Shown: positions 11,638-23,539 of the stretch, piece by piece | How the letters are laid out: every line of letters begins with the position of its first letter | Position numbering within the stretch: position 1 is the first letter of the stretch | Assembly: GCA_030063045.1 (NCBI GenBank) | Contig: JAQSEB010000111.1 | Span: forward strand, 1,054,001 to 1,118,000 | Reading direction: 5' to 3' | DNA: 64,000 bases | Origin: Pratylenchus scribneri | Lineage: Eukaryota > Nematoda > Chromadorea > Rhabditida > Pratylenchidae | Program-made: the position numbers and the translations under genes | Notes under the pieces: model-generated | Seen by the model: only the letters and a program-made list of their open reading frames with translations | Database searches by the model: none | Told to the model about the DNA's origin: nothing

Positions 11638-11956
11638 TCATGAGGCTGTTGGTTGTTCTCCGGCTGCTGGTTGGGGTGCAGCTGGTGCTTCTGCTTGGCA
11701 TTCCGCCTTGCAACATTTGCAGCCTTCGCATTTGCAACCATCAGCTGAAAAAATATTGGGAAAAATAAAAATATTTCTATTCAATTTTCATTAAATTCGC
11801 GACCACCAACCTGTACAGCAATCACCAGCGACGCAGCATTTTTTGTCCTTGCAGCAATCTGTGTTAAGAATTAAATTTTGATCATAAAATATTTAAAATG
11901 ATTGCATAAATATTTTATAATTATTTGAAATTCTATTTACCGTTTTCGCAGGCCAT
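11638..11956 (-). CDS. Metallothionein
   Basis: Three small exons (11956-11941, 11858-11811, 11744-11638) give a 56-residue protein starting MACEN. Cysteines appear as C-C and C-x-C pairs: CCKDKKCC, GDCC, CKCEGCKCC, then a last Cys. No aromatic residue occurs in the metal-binding part, and an Ala/Pro/Gln tail follows. This matches metallothioneins, which chelate Zn/Cd/Cu through thiolate clusters in the cytosol. C. elegans mtl-1/mtl-2 are of similar size and start MACK/MVCK, and they are metal- and stress-inducible in the gut. The six-frame reading misses this gene because the exons are so short. Regulation cannot be read here beyond an AT-rich upstream region. Confidence 0.85.
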
Positions 11957-12847
11957 TTTAAAATGTGAGAAAATGAGCTGATTTTATTTTAGAGGAAAGT
12001 GGAGTTGCGGAAATGTGACTGTCCAAAAAATTCCGTTAAATATTTATAGTCCCAATCTCAATTCCTTCAGCAAGTCATCCTCCTTCAATTCTTTCATTCC
12101 ATTCGTTTTAGTTACTGATAGAGTTAAGTGGGAAGATAAACAAAAAAATGAGGGAATTATTTGAAGTGGGAGTGGGCGAAGAATATTGCGCAGCAAAAAA
12201 TGGTTCAAAATATAACCTAAAAAATGAAATGTGGCCAGAGGTTTAAGTGGGCTAAAAAATTCAAAAACCAAAAATCGGTGAGCTAAATTCGGATAAAGAT
12301 CAAAAAATATGCAAATTAAATTGCTATGCAAATATAAAGATTTTTAGGAAAATTCCTCTTTTTCCTTCACAAAACTGTGGGCAAAAAGCCAAAAAAAGAT
12401 ATTTTCGGTTTCTTTCCAAACCAAATTCTAATCCATCATTTTTTCATTACCAAATTATTTTGTATTAAACTTCTAAGAAATCACGTTTGAGTCAGCCGTC
12501 ACACTACCTTCAAAACCACTTACCAAATTTTAAGATGAAATGTAAACAAAAAAAGTTGATCGCCAAATTCGAGATCGTTGCCATTCCGCCTATTTTCTCA
12601 TCATTAGCAGCTGACTTTCAAGAATGAAGAGGAAAAAATTGAAGGAGATAATTTTAGATTTTTTGGGTCATTGGTTGGAAATAGGCTTTTTCAAATAGGA
12701 CAAATTACATAAATAATTTTAGCGTGGGCATATAATTGACTCTTAAAAATGGAAATATGAAATATGTACTAAAAATTGTTTATTCGCATATTTAAAATAT
12801 ACATAAATCATTGAAAATATGGTCTGATTCTGATTTTATAAATAAAT
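11957..12847. other. Spacer between metallothionein and PEPT genes
   Basis: AT-rich; it holds the metallothionein promoter and the PEPT 3' flank. No other gene is seen. Confidence 0.5.
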
Positions 12848-15800
12848 TTATATTTTAATCACATTTTCACCAAAATCATTTGATATTTCTTTTGAAAGAT
12901 CCGATTGAATTAATGGAGGCATAGTCTTCTTCTAAATATGAAAATTAATTATAAAATATTATTTATTTTGCAAAAAAACATGCCTCGTCGGCATATTCAT
13001 AATTCATTGCCAAAATAATGAACACCACCATCACCGCAAACATCATGGCGGCATAGACAAAAAATTCTGTGGCCGGATCAGAAATGTCCACTCGAGAGAT
13101 TATCTAAAATAAATGCTAAATTGATAATGGAAATATTTAAAATTAATCATAAAGTAGAGTGCCATTCATTAAATTTACAAAAAATTCTACACAAACTAAA
13201 TTTAAATCCTTATCCTTCTTACAATTGCAATGAAATTTCCGCCAAATATATTCAGCAAGAAGAATGCTTGAAGTACCTAAAAATAATAAATTTCATTTTA
13301 AATTTAATTAAAATTTACGCTTTTCATGCTGGCAGGTGCCTGCGAATATGAAAATTCCAATCCGGTAATGCACAATAATATTTCTCCAATTGTAATTATA
13401 ATTATTTGGGGAATTTGCCAAGCAATATTCACAACATTTGGTCGAATCAATTGGATAAAGTTTTCCTTTAAAAAATTTAATTTTTATATATGCAAAATTT
13501 TTTATTAAATTTTTACCGAATTTTTCGCATCGTAGTTGAATAAATCCAACACAAATGCCGATCCCATTCCAATTTTAAATTGATATTGCCTTTGGCAAAT
13601 TGGATTATTCATTACCGTACAATTGTCAAAAACAATTTTATAATTTTCTGATTTGCTAAAGAAGCCTGGATGAATATCAATGAAATTCCCATTAACAATT
13701 ATTGCCGAAGAAACGTTCTAAAATTAAATAAATTTTGGTGAATTTCATTTATTTAATACATTTCCATTTTCGTCCAATACATTAGCCAAATTTCCTTCCA
13801 TTTTTGAATTATTTGGCAACAAAAAATAAATTCGCATTTTACTTTCGTCCTTTCTTCCAGAATCGAAATAAAATTTTTGAATAATTCTAGAAATATGATA
13901 AATTAATTTTCCAATTTTTCAACCAAAAATTACATTTTATTCTTCTCCTTTGCTTCATAAATTCCAATCAATGCATTTTTAAGTGTTGAATTTGATGAAA
14001 AATTTAAATCAAATTTAATTCCATTTTCAGAATGAAATGTGTAATTGCTGCCTGGGATTTCATATTTTCCAATCATTTTTGGAATGCTAATGCCATTTTG
14101 GACATCAATGAATTCTGTCGTTGAATTGCCCAAACGAAAAAGGAAAACATTTCCAGTGGATGGCCAATTTTCCATTGTTCCATTTATTTGAAGCTATTCA
14201 AGAATAATGAGATTATTGATATAAAAGATTATCCCGGATTAACTAGGCTCTGGGCTAGCTAATTTCGTTGTAAAGACTCGAGAATAGGTTCATTTTACTC
14301 GGCATGGTCGATTTACTTTATGAATTTTTAATTCAGACCGGGATAAGAGTTATCGCTAGGGGTAATAATAATTGTAATTCTGATTTGCGATTTAGCTAAT
14401 TCATTAACCAATGCTTAGAATTAGCTGTAACATAATCCATTTAATTAACCTGTAAAAACCCAGCAATGCAATAAGAAATTGCCGCAATAATTCCCCCCCA
14501 ATGCCATTTTCCTTAACGGAGTCACTCTGACCAATTTCTTGGCCCCTAAAAGAGAGAATTATTACAAGAGAAAAAAATGATTTCGAACATGGATATATAA
14601 AAGTATCAAAAATGGGCACAAGAATGATAATTGCCAATGGATTAAATGTATGCATTTGATCGGGCAAAATGTGGAAAGGGCCAACTCTACCATTCATTTT
14701 CCTTGCTTGCAAAACCCACGTACTACCCTAAAATAAATCCACAATTATATTTTAATAATCGAAAAATTTTGTTATTTCATTGAAATTTTAAAATTAATTA
14801 ATTAAAATTTTAAATATTAATTATGCCTGCTGATCAGCCAAAGCAAAATAAATACAAATCGGCAAATACAGGGGAATGATGGCCAACACACATTTTGCAT
14901 CATTGACTAATTGATGGCCATAAATTGGAACGGCACAGTCCATCCAATGCTTCGATTGGGATGGGGAAATTGTTGACGAATTTCGGCAAAATAATCGGCG
15001 ACATTTCTGGCACAAAGCATGGAAAATGCATTTGACCATTCGCCAAAGAATATTCTTTTCGATTTTCGATTCAATTTTATAGAATTTCCATCCGGAAATA
15101 AAAATTACGAAGGAAATGAACATCAAAATGCCAGGTACTCCTTAAATGTAAATTTATTAATGGAAGGAAATTTTTTACCCTAATTGTAATTTGCACTTTT
15201 CTGATTTGTAATTGTAATTTGCCCCTTCTTTTCTGATTTGTAATTTGCCCCTTTGTAATTGTAATTTGCACTATTCTATTTGTAATTGTAATTGTATATT
15301 TTCCCTATTCTGGAAACCGGTTTTAAACCCTAAAAACTTATATGAGACGCGTCTTTTGGATATTATTTCTTAAATCGAAATTTAGCGAGTTAAACCGTTT
15401 AAACTATTTTTAAATTTTGGTTTTACAATTTTGGGCCAAAACCTGACTTATATACCATTTAATAAGTCTCGATGAGTTCAACAAATTATTATAAGGTTTC
15501 TAAAACCGGTTTATGGTTTTTTAAAAAAAATAAAAAATAACTTTTAGGGTAAAAATCGGGTTAAAAGAATTTCTTTATTATTGTGTCATTCTTATAAATT
15601 TTACCAAAGGCCAACGGAAAACAATGTTCGGAATTGAGGCAACTCATATTCCGCAATAATGGGGTAATTGTCATTGCAATCAATGATCCAATATTTATGG
15701 AAAGATAGAAGAACTTTAAATAAAATAAATTAAATATAAAAAGATTTAAATAACTGAAAAGAATTGAGCTCTCTGTTCGTGTTGTTCATCTTCGAATTGA

Positions 15801-16495
15801 TCGGCTGCAAATGCCAAAACACTTGGCTTAATGCCACCGGTGGCCATTGCAATGACAAATAGGCCAAAATAGTCAAGGAATGATTTAATTGTGACAGCCA
15901 ATGATGGAATGGATCCAATCGAGAGGAGGGCATGTCCGGTCACATAAAGAAGGGAAACCCAAAGAATGACACGGAAACGGCCAAAATAATTGTCCGCCAG
16001 AATTGAGCCAATTATGGAGGAAAAATAGGCCAATGAGACAAAGGAATGGAAAATCTGCTTTGTCAAACTTTGAAAAAGAAATTATTTTCTTTTAAACTAT
16101 GTCCAAAAATGACTAAAAATATATTGACATTTTCTTAATAAAACAATGAACAATTTTATTACATTTGGTTTCTATTTCTCATCGACAAAATGGTGTTTAG
16201 GCATTCGAATTAACAAAACGTCGGAACTCGGAATTCATTAAATTATTTATTCCAAAATGTACCTTTCCGAAAGGCCATGTTCTGTGGTCAAATAAATTGT
16301 CAAAATTGCCTGCATCCCATAATAGGAGAATCGTTCGCAGAATTCATTGCCCAGCATGAAAAATACGCCCTTTGGGTAGGATCGAAGACTTTTGCATATT
16401 CGAAAACTTTTTTCATTTTTGGATGCTTTCAATTGAATAATGGAATCATCAGAAATATTTTCATTATTTTTAAAATTTGGAACAATTTTTGTCAT
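12848..16495 (-). CDS. Proton-coupled oligopeptide transporter (PEPT / SLC15-like)
   Basis: Thirteen exons: 16495-16263, 16067-15755, 15713-15605, 15140-14827, 14727-14589, 14545-14450, 14193-13934, 13886-13760, 13717-13517, 13465-13319, 13276-13223, 13103-12984, 12931-12848 (about 731 aa). Family motifs are clear: YPKGVFFMLGNEFCERFSYY (TM1), ADNYFGRF, the PTR2 signature GGIKPSVLAFAADQF, DQQGSTW, a large extracellular domain encoded by exons 7-9, and TGLEFSYSQAPASMKS near the C-terminus. The family imports di- and tripeptides with protons across the apical gut membrane. Two introns (after 14827 and 12984) start with GC. The intron after exon 5 is only 43 bases with a weak GTTCGA donor. In exon 6 the frame breaks at a run of seven G (minus strand; 14493-14499): one G fewer restores RKMALGG-IIAAISYC. 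The gene is otherwise intact, so an assembly or sequencing indel is as likely as a real lesion. Confidence 0.9.
14220..14395. repeat. Half copy of the 28.3-kb foldback family (in PEPT intron)
   Basis: The words GGCTAGCTAATTTCG, AGACTCGAGAATA, GGCATGGTCGATTTAC and TTCAGACCGGGATAAGAG match in order one arm of the element at 28330-28742. Only one arm is evident here. Confidence 0.6.
15315..15560. repeat. Diverged dispersed repeat in PEPT intron 3
   Basis: Begins AAACCGGTTTTAAACCCTAA and ends CTAAAACCGGTTTATGG in inverted form. The internal words AATCGAAATTTAGCGAG and ATACCATTTAATAAGTCTCG resemble the copy at 35785-36030. Confidence 0.6.
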
Positions 16496-17018
16496 TTTTT
16501 AATTGTTCCTCTACTTAATTTCTTCCTTAAATGAATTTTCCGAACAAAATTGCAAAAGCTATAAAAATATTCCTCCAAGCTAATCGGGTGATAATTAATT
16601 TAATTACTAAAAATTGGTCATAAATTTAATCAATTACCTTGCAATAATTTAAATTTATTGCATCAAAACATTTATATCAAATATAATTAATTTTATTAAA
16701 TCGTATACATATTATAAAATATAAATATTAGTCATTAAATTTAACCAAAAATTTGGGTATAAAGGCAACATTTTAGGCCATAAAATATAACCAAATTACC
16801 AAACCAAAAGCTAATCCTTAATCCCGCTTTCTTCTAATTTATTTTCTTTCCTTATCTCTTATTTTTGAACAAATTTTGTGAATTCAGTTTCAATCGATGT
16901 TTGTCCCCCGCGCACAAACTATACAATTAAATGGAAATATTTAATTTCAGCTGCCCTCAAATTCTTTCAATTTTCCCCGCAATCAATTCCAATCTTTTCC
17001 GTAGACCACAAATACAAA
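16496..17018. promoter_or_regulatory. Shared intergenic region between divergent PEPT and UGT genes
   Basis: A 523-bp AT-rich interval separates two divergent start codons, so both promoters must lie here. No defined motif can be called with confidence. Confidence 0.45.
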
Positions 17019-20000
17019 ATGCTTTCTTCTATTCTTTTATCAATTTTATTTGATGCTTTCTTTGCTAATATTGAATTGGCCGATAGTGCAAAAATTTTGG
17101 TGTTTAGCCCGACAATAATGCGAAGTCATATGATCTCAAATGGGCGAGTGGCCGATTCATTGGCCAAAGATGGCCATAATGTGGTCAGATTATAATATTA
17201 ATCATCATTATTATGGAATAATAAAATACTTTATTAATAATTTAATTGAATTTTCAAATTATAAATTCAAAATTTATTTCAAATAGACTCTCCTCGAAGT
17301 GGAATATATTGAGCCGGTCGGACATTTCAATGCCTCTAAATTTGCCCGAATATTGTACATTCATGGCCCATTCTTCCAAATTGAGCATATCGAGAATGAT
17401 ATGGCCGATGTTATGCGCAGAGGATTTGAATGGATTAGCCCATGGGAATTTTTCTTCTCCGAGGAACGGTTCCAAAAGGAAATGAATGCTGCCTGCGAAA
17501 GTGGGCATCGATGGGAAATAAAAAATTTTCTCTAATTTCATCAGGATTAATTTTATCGGAAGCTGGTTTAATTGATCGACTTAGAAATGAGAAATTCGAC
17601 ATTATATTTGCTGAACAATTAAATTTTTGTGGCGCTGGATTTGCCCATTTACTTCAAATTGGGACACATATTCTCTTGAGCAGGTCAATGTCACATAAGG
17701 CATAAGGGCAATTTTAATTTTATTAAAATAGAAATGAGTGGTATTTAATTAAGTGAAAGAAACATTGAAAATGGCAAAAAAATATTGAAAATGGGGTGAA
17801 GATTAATTTGATTAAATGGTTTGTCCTCAAACCACCAAACTCTATACACAATCGATAGAACTCGTCAAAGTGTTCGACTGGTATATAATTTTATTATGGT
17901 TTAAAAAAAATTATGGATAGTAAAACGGTCGAACCGTTTTTAAGTTTTTGGTTCAAAACTAATTTATAATTGGTTAACCTTATGCCAAATCATAATCAGA
18001 CGATGTGTTTCTATAAGAGATCTATCGATTGGATATAAGCTATATGGTTTGGGGATCTAGGACAAACCACTGAATCGCTCTAATCTTTCCATTATTTTCA
18101 ATCTTTCGCACCATTTTAAATATTTTCCATAAAAATGACGAGAATTTATGCCATTTAAATCCGCCTTTTGATTATTCTAAATATTGTACATTTTTTTATA
18201 GCTGTCCCATCCAAGAACATGTTGCCTCATTGCTTGGATTGCCCAATCCTTCCAGCTATGTGCCTTCACTTTTTGAATCCAATCTGCCCGATAAAATGTC
18301 CATTTTTCAACGTTTCAACAATTTCCTCCTTCAATTGACCGGATATTCATATTTCATTTTTGGATTGGATCCATTGACTGGAATCTTCAGGAAACATTTT
18401 GGTCAAGATTTTCCCGATTTGAGAGATATTGTGAAGAATAGTCCAATTATATTTGTCAATGTCGATGAATTGGTCGATTTTCCGAGGCCATCATTCCCAA
18501 ATATTGTTTACATTGGAGGACTTGGAATGGAAGAGGCAAACGGAAATAATGCTGAACAATTGGAATTACCGGCAAGTAATATTGAATTAAAAATACTAAA
18601 TTTTAAAATGGAATTACCAATAATAGTAAATATTAGTCCTAATCTAGGGATCTAGGGCTAAAATTGTTTAGGGCGAGAGATGGGGCCTAGATTCTCGCTC
18701 CTGGCCTTCACTGGATCCTAAACCCCCAGTGGCCCAATGAACGGGATAGGGATAATAGGAATTGTGGACTTTAAATTATTCTTTATTTATTGTGCGGAAA
18801 ATGTGAAAAAAATGAAAGGAAAAAAAGCAAATAGAGAGGAAAAAGGGAGGATTTAAAAGGCAGATTGAGGCATTATTTGATTGATAGGGTGACAGGTGAT
18901 TAGGAAAAAATTGGGAGTACAGTAGGATGAATAGGAAAGGCCCTTAGGAATTATTAGAATTGACAGTAAAATATTCCTTTATATCTATTTCCAGGAACCA
19001 TTCAATTCGGAAATGGAAAAAGGCACAAAAGGTGTCATCTACTTTTCATTGGGCTCATTGGTGCCAACCACACTTTTGCCCGAAAATTTCAGGAAAAATA
19101 TATTCAATGCATTCTCTCAATTGCCCGATTATCATTTTATTGTAAAAATAGACAAGGATGATAATGTAAAAGACGAATAAATTTAAAAATAATTTAATAA
19201 AAAAATTTAGATTTCTATAAAAGAAGCTGCAAAATTGAAGAATGTTTTCCTAACAAATTGGGCACCCCAGGCAAAAATATTTGGTAAATAAATAAAGGGA
19301 AATATTTAAAAATGGCTAAATACATTGAAATTGGTGAAATAGCGATCCAATATTTAATCCTAGATCCTCAAATCTTAAACCCCCAATCGATAAACTCTTC
19401 GAGACAGAATTGTTTGACAATGATTCGGCTTAGGTTTAACCAATTTTAACTTAGTTTCTATCAAAAATGAAAATCGATTCAACCGATTTAATATTCCATA
19501 ATTTTGACTAAATCATGATAATTTATTATATACCAATTAACACTCCTTGATGAGTTCTATCGATTGGATCTACTAGGATTTGGAAATCTAGGACAAACCA
19601 TTGAACTGCTAATATCTTTTCGCCATTTTCATTTCAATATTTTTCTTCGCCTTCAATGTTTTTTTTTGCCAAATTAAATACCATCCAATAAATAAAAGGG
19701 AGGAAAAGATAGGTTTAAAAATAAAATTTATTTGACAATGAAAAATATAAAATAAAAAATAGTGTAAAATTAATAATTATTTTTAAATAAATTATGTTTA
19801 AGCCCATCCACGGATGGAACTATTCATTACACATGGTGGATATAATAGTTTAATGGAGGCTGCCAGAGGAGGCATCCCATTGATTGCGATGGGCTTTTTC
19901 GCCGATCAATATCGAAATGCGCAAGTTGCCCAAAGGAATGGATGGGGAATTGCATTTGAGAAGAAATTACTCACAAAAGGAAGTGACCAATTCAGGGATG

Positions 20001-20380
20001 CCATCCAGGAAATATTACAAAATCCAAAGTGAATTCGAAAATAAATTCAAAACTAATTTAAATTTTAAAGATACAAAGAGAATGCGAAAAGAACTCAAAA
20101 ATTAATAATGAATAGGCCATTCTCGGCAGAGGAACGACTGCAAAGGACAATTCGTTTTTTGGAATTGAGTGGTGGAAAATTGCCGGAATTACAAGCAGAA
20201 TCGAGGAATTTGAGCACAATGGAATTATACAATTTGGATTTGGCCATTTTATTTGCCATTTTCCTTACCATTTTGGCTATTTCATTTGTGACTTTTATTC
20301 ATTTTATTTTTGCCAAATTTGCAAAACTCAAAACAAAAATTTTGTTATATAATGGAAATGGAAAGAATAAAAGTGAATAA
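17019..20380 (+). CDS. UDP-glycosyltransferase (UGT family)
   Basis: Eight exons: 17019-17183, 17287-17500, 17545-17683, 18202-18571, 18995-19165, 19211-19283, 19803-20028, 20071-20380, joining in phase to 555 aa, the usual UGT length. An N-terminal signal peptide (MLSSILLSILFDAFF) is followed by AKILVFSPTIMRSHM, typical of UGT starts. Further hallmarks are FDIIFAEQ, GLPNPSSYVP, GVIYFSLGSLVP, TNWAPQ and the UDP-sugar signature around residues 385-430 (HPRMELFITHGGYNSLMEAA, then GFFADQ). Near the C-terminus a membrane helix (DLAILFAIFLTILAISFVTF) is followed by a basic cytosolic tail. The family conjugates lipophilic compounds with a sugar in the ER lumen. The intron after 18571 has a canonical GC donor (GCAAGT). 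Introns 3, 4 and 6 carry dispersed repeats. Confidence 0.93.
17817..18075. mobile_element. MITE family C copy (GTTTGTCCT ends) in UGT intron 3
   Basis: Starts TGGTTTGTCCTCAAACC and ends ATCTAGGACAAACCA, inverted. Internal words include TCGACTGGTATATAATTT and AGATCTATCGATTGGAT. The copies at 19345 and 42290 share ends and body. Confidence 0.72.
18626..18965. mobile_element. MITE family B copy (about 330 bp) in UGT intron 4
   Basis: Starts ATTAGTCCTAATCTAGGGAT. Its reverse complement matches, word after word, the elements at 20484-20905 and 36660-36975 (for example CTTTTTTTCCTTTCATTTTT, ATTTTCCGCACAATAA, GGGGGTTTAGGAT). Confidence 0.82.
19345..19605. mobile_element. MITE family C copy in UGT intron 6
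   Basis: Ends GAAATCTAGGACAAACCATTG and has TGATGAGTTCTATCGATTGG near the right end. The left end (AATCCTAGATCCTCAAA) is more diverged. Confidence 0.65.
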
Positions 20381-20483
20381 TAAGGATAAATATAATTTGA
20401 TTTTTTCACATTTTCATTTATTTTTTTCCAAAATATTTATTATTGTAGAAATTTTAAAATAATATGTAAAAATATTAATATTT

Positions 20484-20905
20484 CAAATGGCATTGTCAAT
20501 TCCAATAATGCCTAATAAGAGCTTGTCATGTCATATTCATCCTCCTATCGTACGTCCATTTTTTTTTTTGCCTAATCACCTGTCACCCTATCAATCAAAT
20601 ATTGCCCCAATCTGCCTTTTTATTTTAGAAACCTGCTCACTTACCAATTCCCATATTAAATATTCACTTTTCAGATCATTTTTTTGCGATGTTCTTTAAT
20701 CACTTCAAAACAGATAAATATATATTTAATTAAGTCAAGCCAAATGCCAAACTAATCCATATCCCAGTCATTGGGCTACTGGGGGTTTAGACATTTTTAG
20801 ACCCCCGGCGAAGACCCGGGACGAGAGCCTAGCCCACTCTCACCCCAAGCAACTTTAGCCCTAGATCTTTAAACTAGATTAGGACTAATAGGCATGGTTA
20901 TTCAT
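20484..20905. mobile_element. MITE family B copy just downstream of UGT
   Basis: In the opposite orientation to the copy in UGT intron 4. It contains CCTAATCACCTGTCACCCTA, GGGCTACTGGGGGTTTAGAC and CCTAGATCTTTAAACTAGAT. Confidence 0.8.
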
Positions 20906-20997
20906 TCACTTAATGAATGCCACAAAAAATCACCAAAAAATTCAGCAAAGAATTATATTAAACATTTTTTGAAAAAAAAATTTATAATGAATATATT

Positions 20998-23539
20998 TCA
21001 TGCGATTTGGGGTAAATTTCTGTTGCTCTCAATATGATTATCCACTTTCCGACTTGTCGGCGACAATTTTGAGTTTCGAATTTGAGTTTGATGCGAAGTG
21101 TTGAGGGCGACAACCGCCGCAGTTTGTTCCCCATTTTCCGTTATGAAAATTCCCTCCAAAATTGCACGCTTCATTTGCCGAAAATGTCGTTTGAACGCTT
21201 TATTGTAGTCAGAACTGCAAAATTAGGAACAAAATACGAATTATTTTTTTTTTTTGAAAAATTTGGTACTTATTTATTATGTGGGCTTAGATTATTCTTA
21301 TTTGCTTGTAAATCGATGAAAAAAAAACTATTTTAAGGTTATAATCTTATGTCCAATTTTGAGGGTAACATAGGGTGATTTTAGGGATGAAAAAAATCTT
21401 CACCGGGATAATAAATAAATTACCAAATTTTTTTGATAATAATTTCTATTTAAATTTATTTTTCTCATTAATTTATTGAAATTTTGAAGGAAATGCTTTA
21501 TTAGATTAATTTATTTTAATTCTAAAATAAGAAAATCTGTGTGGCAAATTAAATTTAATAATAGTGATTTTCAGAATAAATTAATTATATTTTAAGTGCA
21601 ATGCTAAAATAGTTAAAAATTTAATTACTAATTTTTAGAAATTAAATTTATTTAATTTGAACTGAATTTTTGAGACCAAAAATCGCTGTCAAATGAAATT
21701 ATACCTGCAAGAATAGAGTGCCGGCACATTTGCCACCAGTGCAATGCAAACAATATAGCTGTATATTTTGTTGAATATCCAATTTGTCCATTTGTCTTTG
21801 AGCATTGTTGAGAGGGCATTTGGCACATTGTTTGTGTGTTGCATCCAAACATAGAGGGAATTTGAGCCCCAACCCAGCAATTCAATCAACATTATCACAA
21901 AAATGCTTTTGAACACTTTTCGTGTCCAAACCACGTGTTGATCGCCTGAATAAATGGATTCTAAAATTTGCGAATTTTTGGCTAATTTTGTAAGAAATTA
22001 CGAATATTTTGTTGAAGATATAAATTAAAGCCGAGAAAAATGTAAATGCAGGGAGAAATCAAATTTAGGGCCAATGAAATGTTGAAAACAATATCCGTGG
22101 ATGGGCCCTGGGAGATGTGGGAAGTGAATGAGCATTCCACACTGCTGAAGTATTATTTGTTTTAATAGGGGAATTTGAATTTATTTGAGTGTGGATTAAA
22201 TAAATACAGATTTAGTTAATTAGTCATTGCCTAAATAAATTTAAAAGTAAATATTAAATGTTCTATTTATCGGAAAATAGCCAATATAAATGGAATAGCA
22301 GATATATTACACTTCAGATTTTGAACACCCCAATGGAGTTCTTCCATTTCAATCATAGGGTGGCTCTAATCTACCCATAATAATACCTAAAATGGTATTA
22401 TTGCGAATACTAGGAAAATAGTGAGAAAAGTAGTGCCTAATTTAGAAAAAGTATGGCGTAATTTCGGGAGTGTTCAAAATCTGCCCTAGAATAACCGATA
22501 AGTAATAGAGCTATGTCTTATTTGGTAAACTTTTTTTTCATCTATTTTTAATAACCTTAATGTCTCTTTTGTAATTTTGAAAAAGATTTGTTAGATTATC
22601 CTTATTAGACAATTTTAATTGGAAAAATATTTATCAATTTTTCATTGGCCACTGATCAAATACTGACCGTTTAGGGTCGACATCCAAAAAGCTAACAATC
22701 AAAAAGTAAATGCCAAGGGCACTGGATAATGCCGAACAACAAATACAATAATAAAATTTGCTTCTGCCCGAACTGAGATGCCTTTAAAAATACAAATTAA
22801 ATTAAAAAAGTAAATTGACCACAAACCATCCAATGGCGACGGAACGAAGTCGATCCAATCCAATGGCCAGCATCATTCCAAGGGAGAAAGTTTTGCCAAA
22901 AAGTGGGATGGATTGCATTGCAAAGCAAAGATCCTGCTTTACAACATTCCTTCCATTGAACATTATGGCCAAGGAGGGAAAATTGCTCAGTTGGTAAATG
23001 GCCAATCCGAAAGCATTTAAAGCAATTAAAATATTGCATGTATGATGGAGGGATCTGTGCAAAAAATGATTAAAAAATGATTAAAAATTATCAAAATTTT
23101 GGTATTGTGGGTTATCCGGGTCCATTGATGGTTTTGAAATGCAGGGTCTCATTATAGGTGATTAGAATCAGGGTTACGGATAATTGAGATGTTAACCTAT
23201 CCCTAGATGACCCTAACCCTATACTAGATGACTCATGGGGGTTGCGGATTGCCGTTACCTTTCCCCTTTATACTCAAAAAATCTTGTACCAAATAACCCA
23301 CAGGTATCAAATTTTTAATCCGATTTTACCTATTTTTAATTGTCACATAAATAAGGTCGGCATTCATTGTGAATCCAACCAAACCGAAAAATGCCTTTAT
23401 GGACATTATAATCACAAATGTGGGCACAATGCCGCAAGGGGGCCAATCACGCTGTGAAAAATAAATAATTAATTTTAATTCATTTAAAAATAAAAGATAC
23501 CTGGCAAATTGGTTCCGCAATATTCGTCGAATTGTTCAT
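20998..23539 (-). CDS. Srsx-like seven-transmembrane chemoreceptor
   Basis: Seven exons in phase: 23539-23501, 23451-23330, 23054-22827, 22781-22668, 22144-22002, 21945-21705, 21214-20998 (367 aa). The N-terminus carries two N-glycosylation sequons (MNNSTN). TM1 reads IVPTFVIIMSIKAFFGLVGF. TM2-TM3 include the srsx-like CNILIALNAFGLAIYQLSNF, an extracellular Cys (DLCFAMQSIPLFG) and the TM3 end GLDRLRSV, which replaces the DRY box. TM4-TM7 follow, and the tail after YNKAFKRHFRQMK is hydrophilic. These features match nematode rhodopsin-like chemoreceptors of the srsx type, expected in sensory cilia. Ligand unknown. The start is the first ATG after a plausible acceptor-rich 5' region. Confidence 0.85.
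22313..22495. mobile_element. Small inverted-end element in srsx intron 4
   Basis: The left end CAGATTTTGAACACCCC and right end AGTGTTCAAAATCTG are inverted copies. The interior has no ORF. Confidence 0.65.
23112..23305. mobile_element. Small inverted-end element in srsx intron 2
   Basis: Ends GTGGGTTATCCGGGTCC and AAATAACCCACAG are inverted at the tips. The body word GACTCATGGGGGTTGCGG parallels GATCCATGGGGGTTCATT in the element at 52310-52490. Confidence 0.55.

Noticed and set aside
17254..17541. Minus-strand 95-codon ORF
   Set aside because: Antisense shadow of UGT exon 2.
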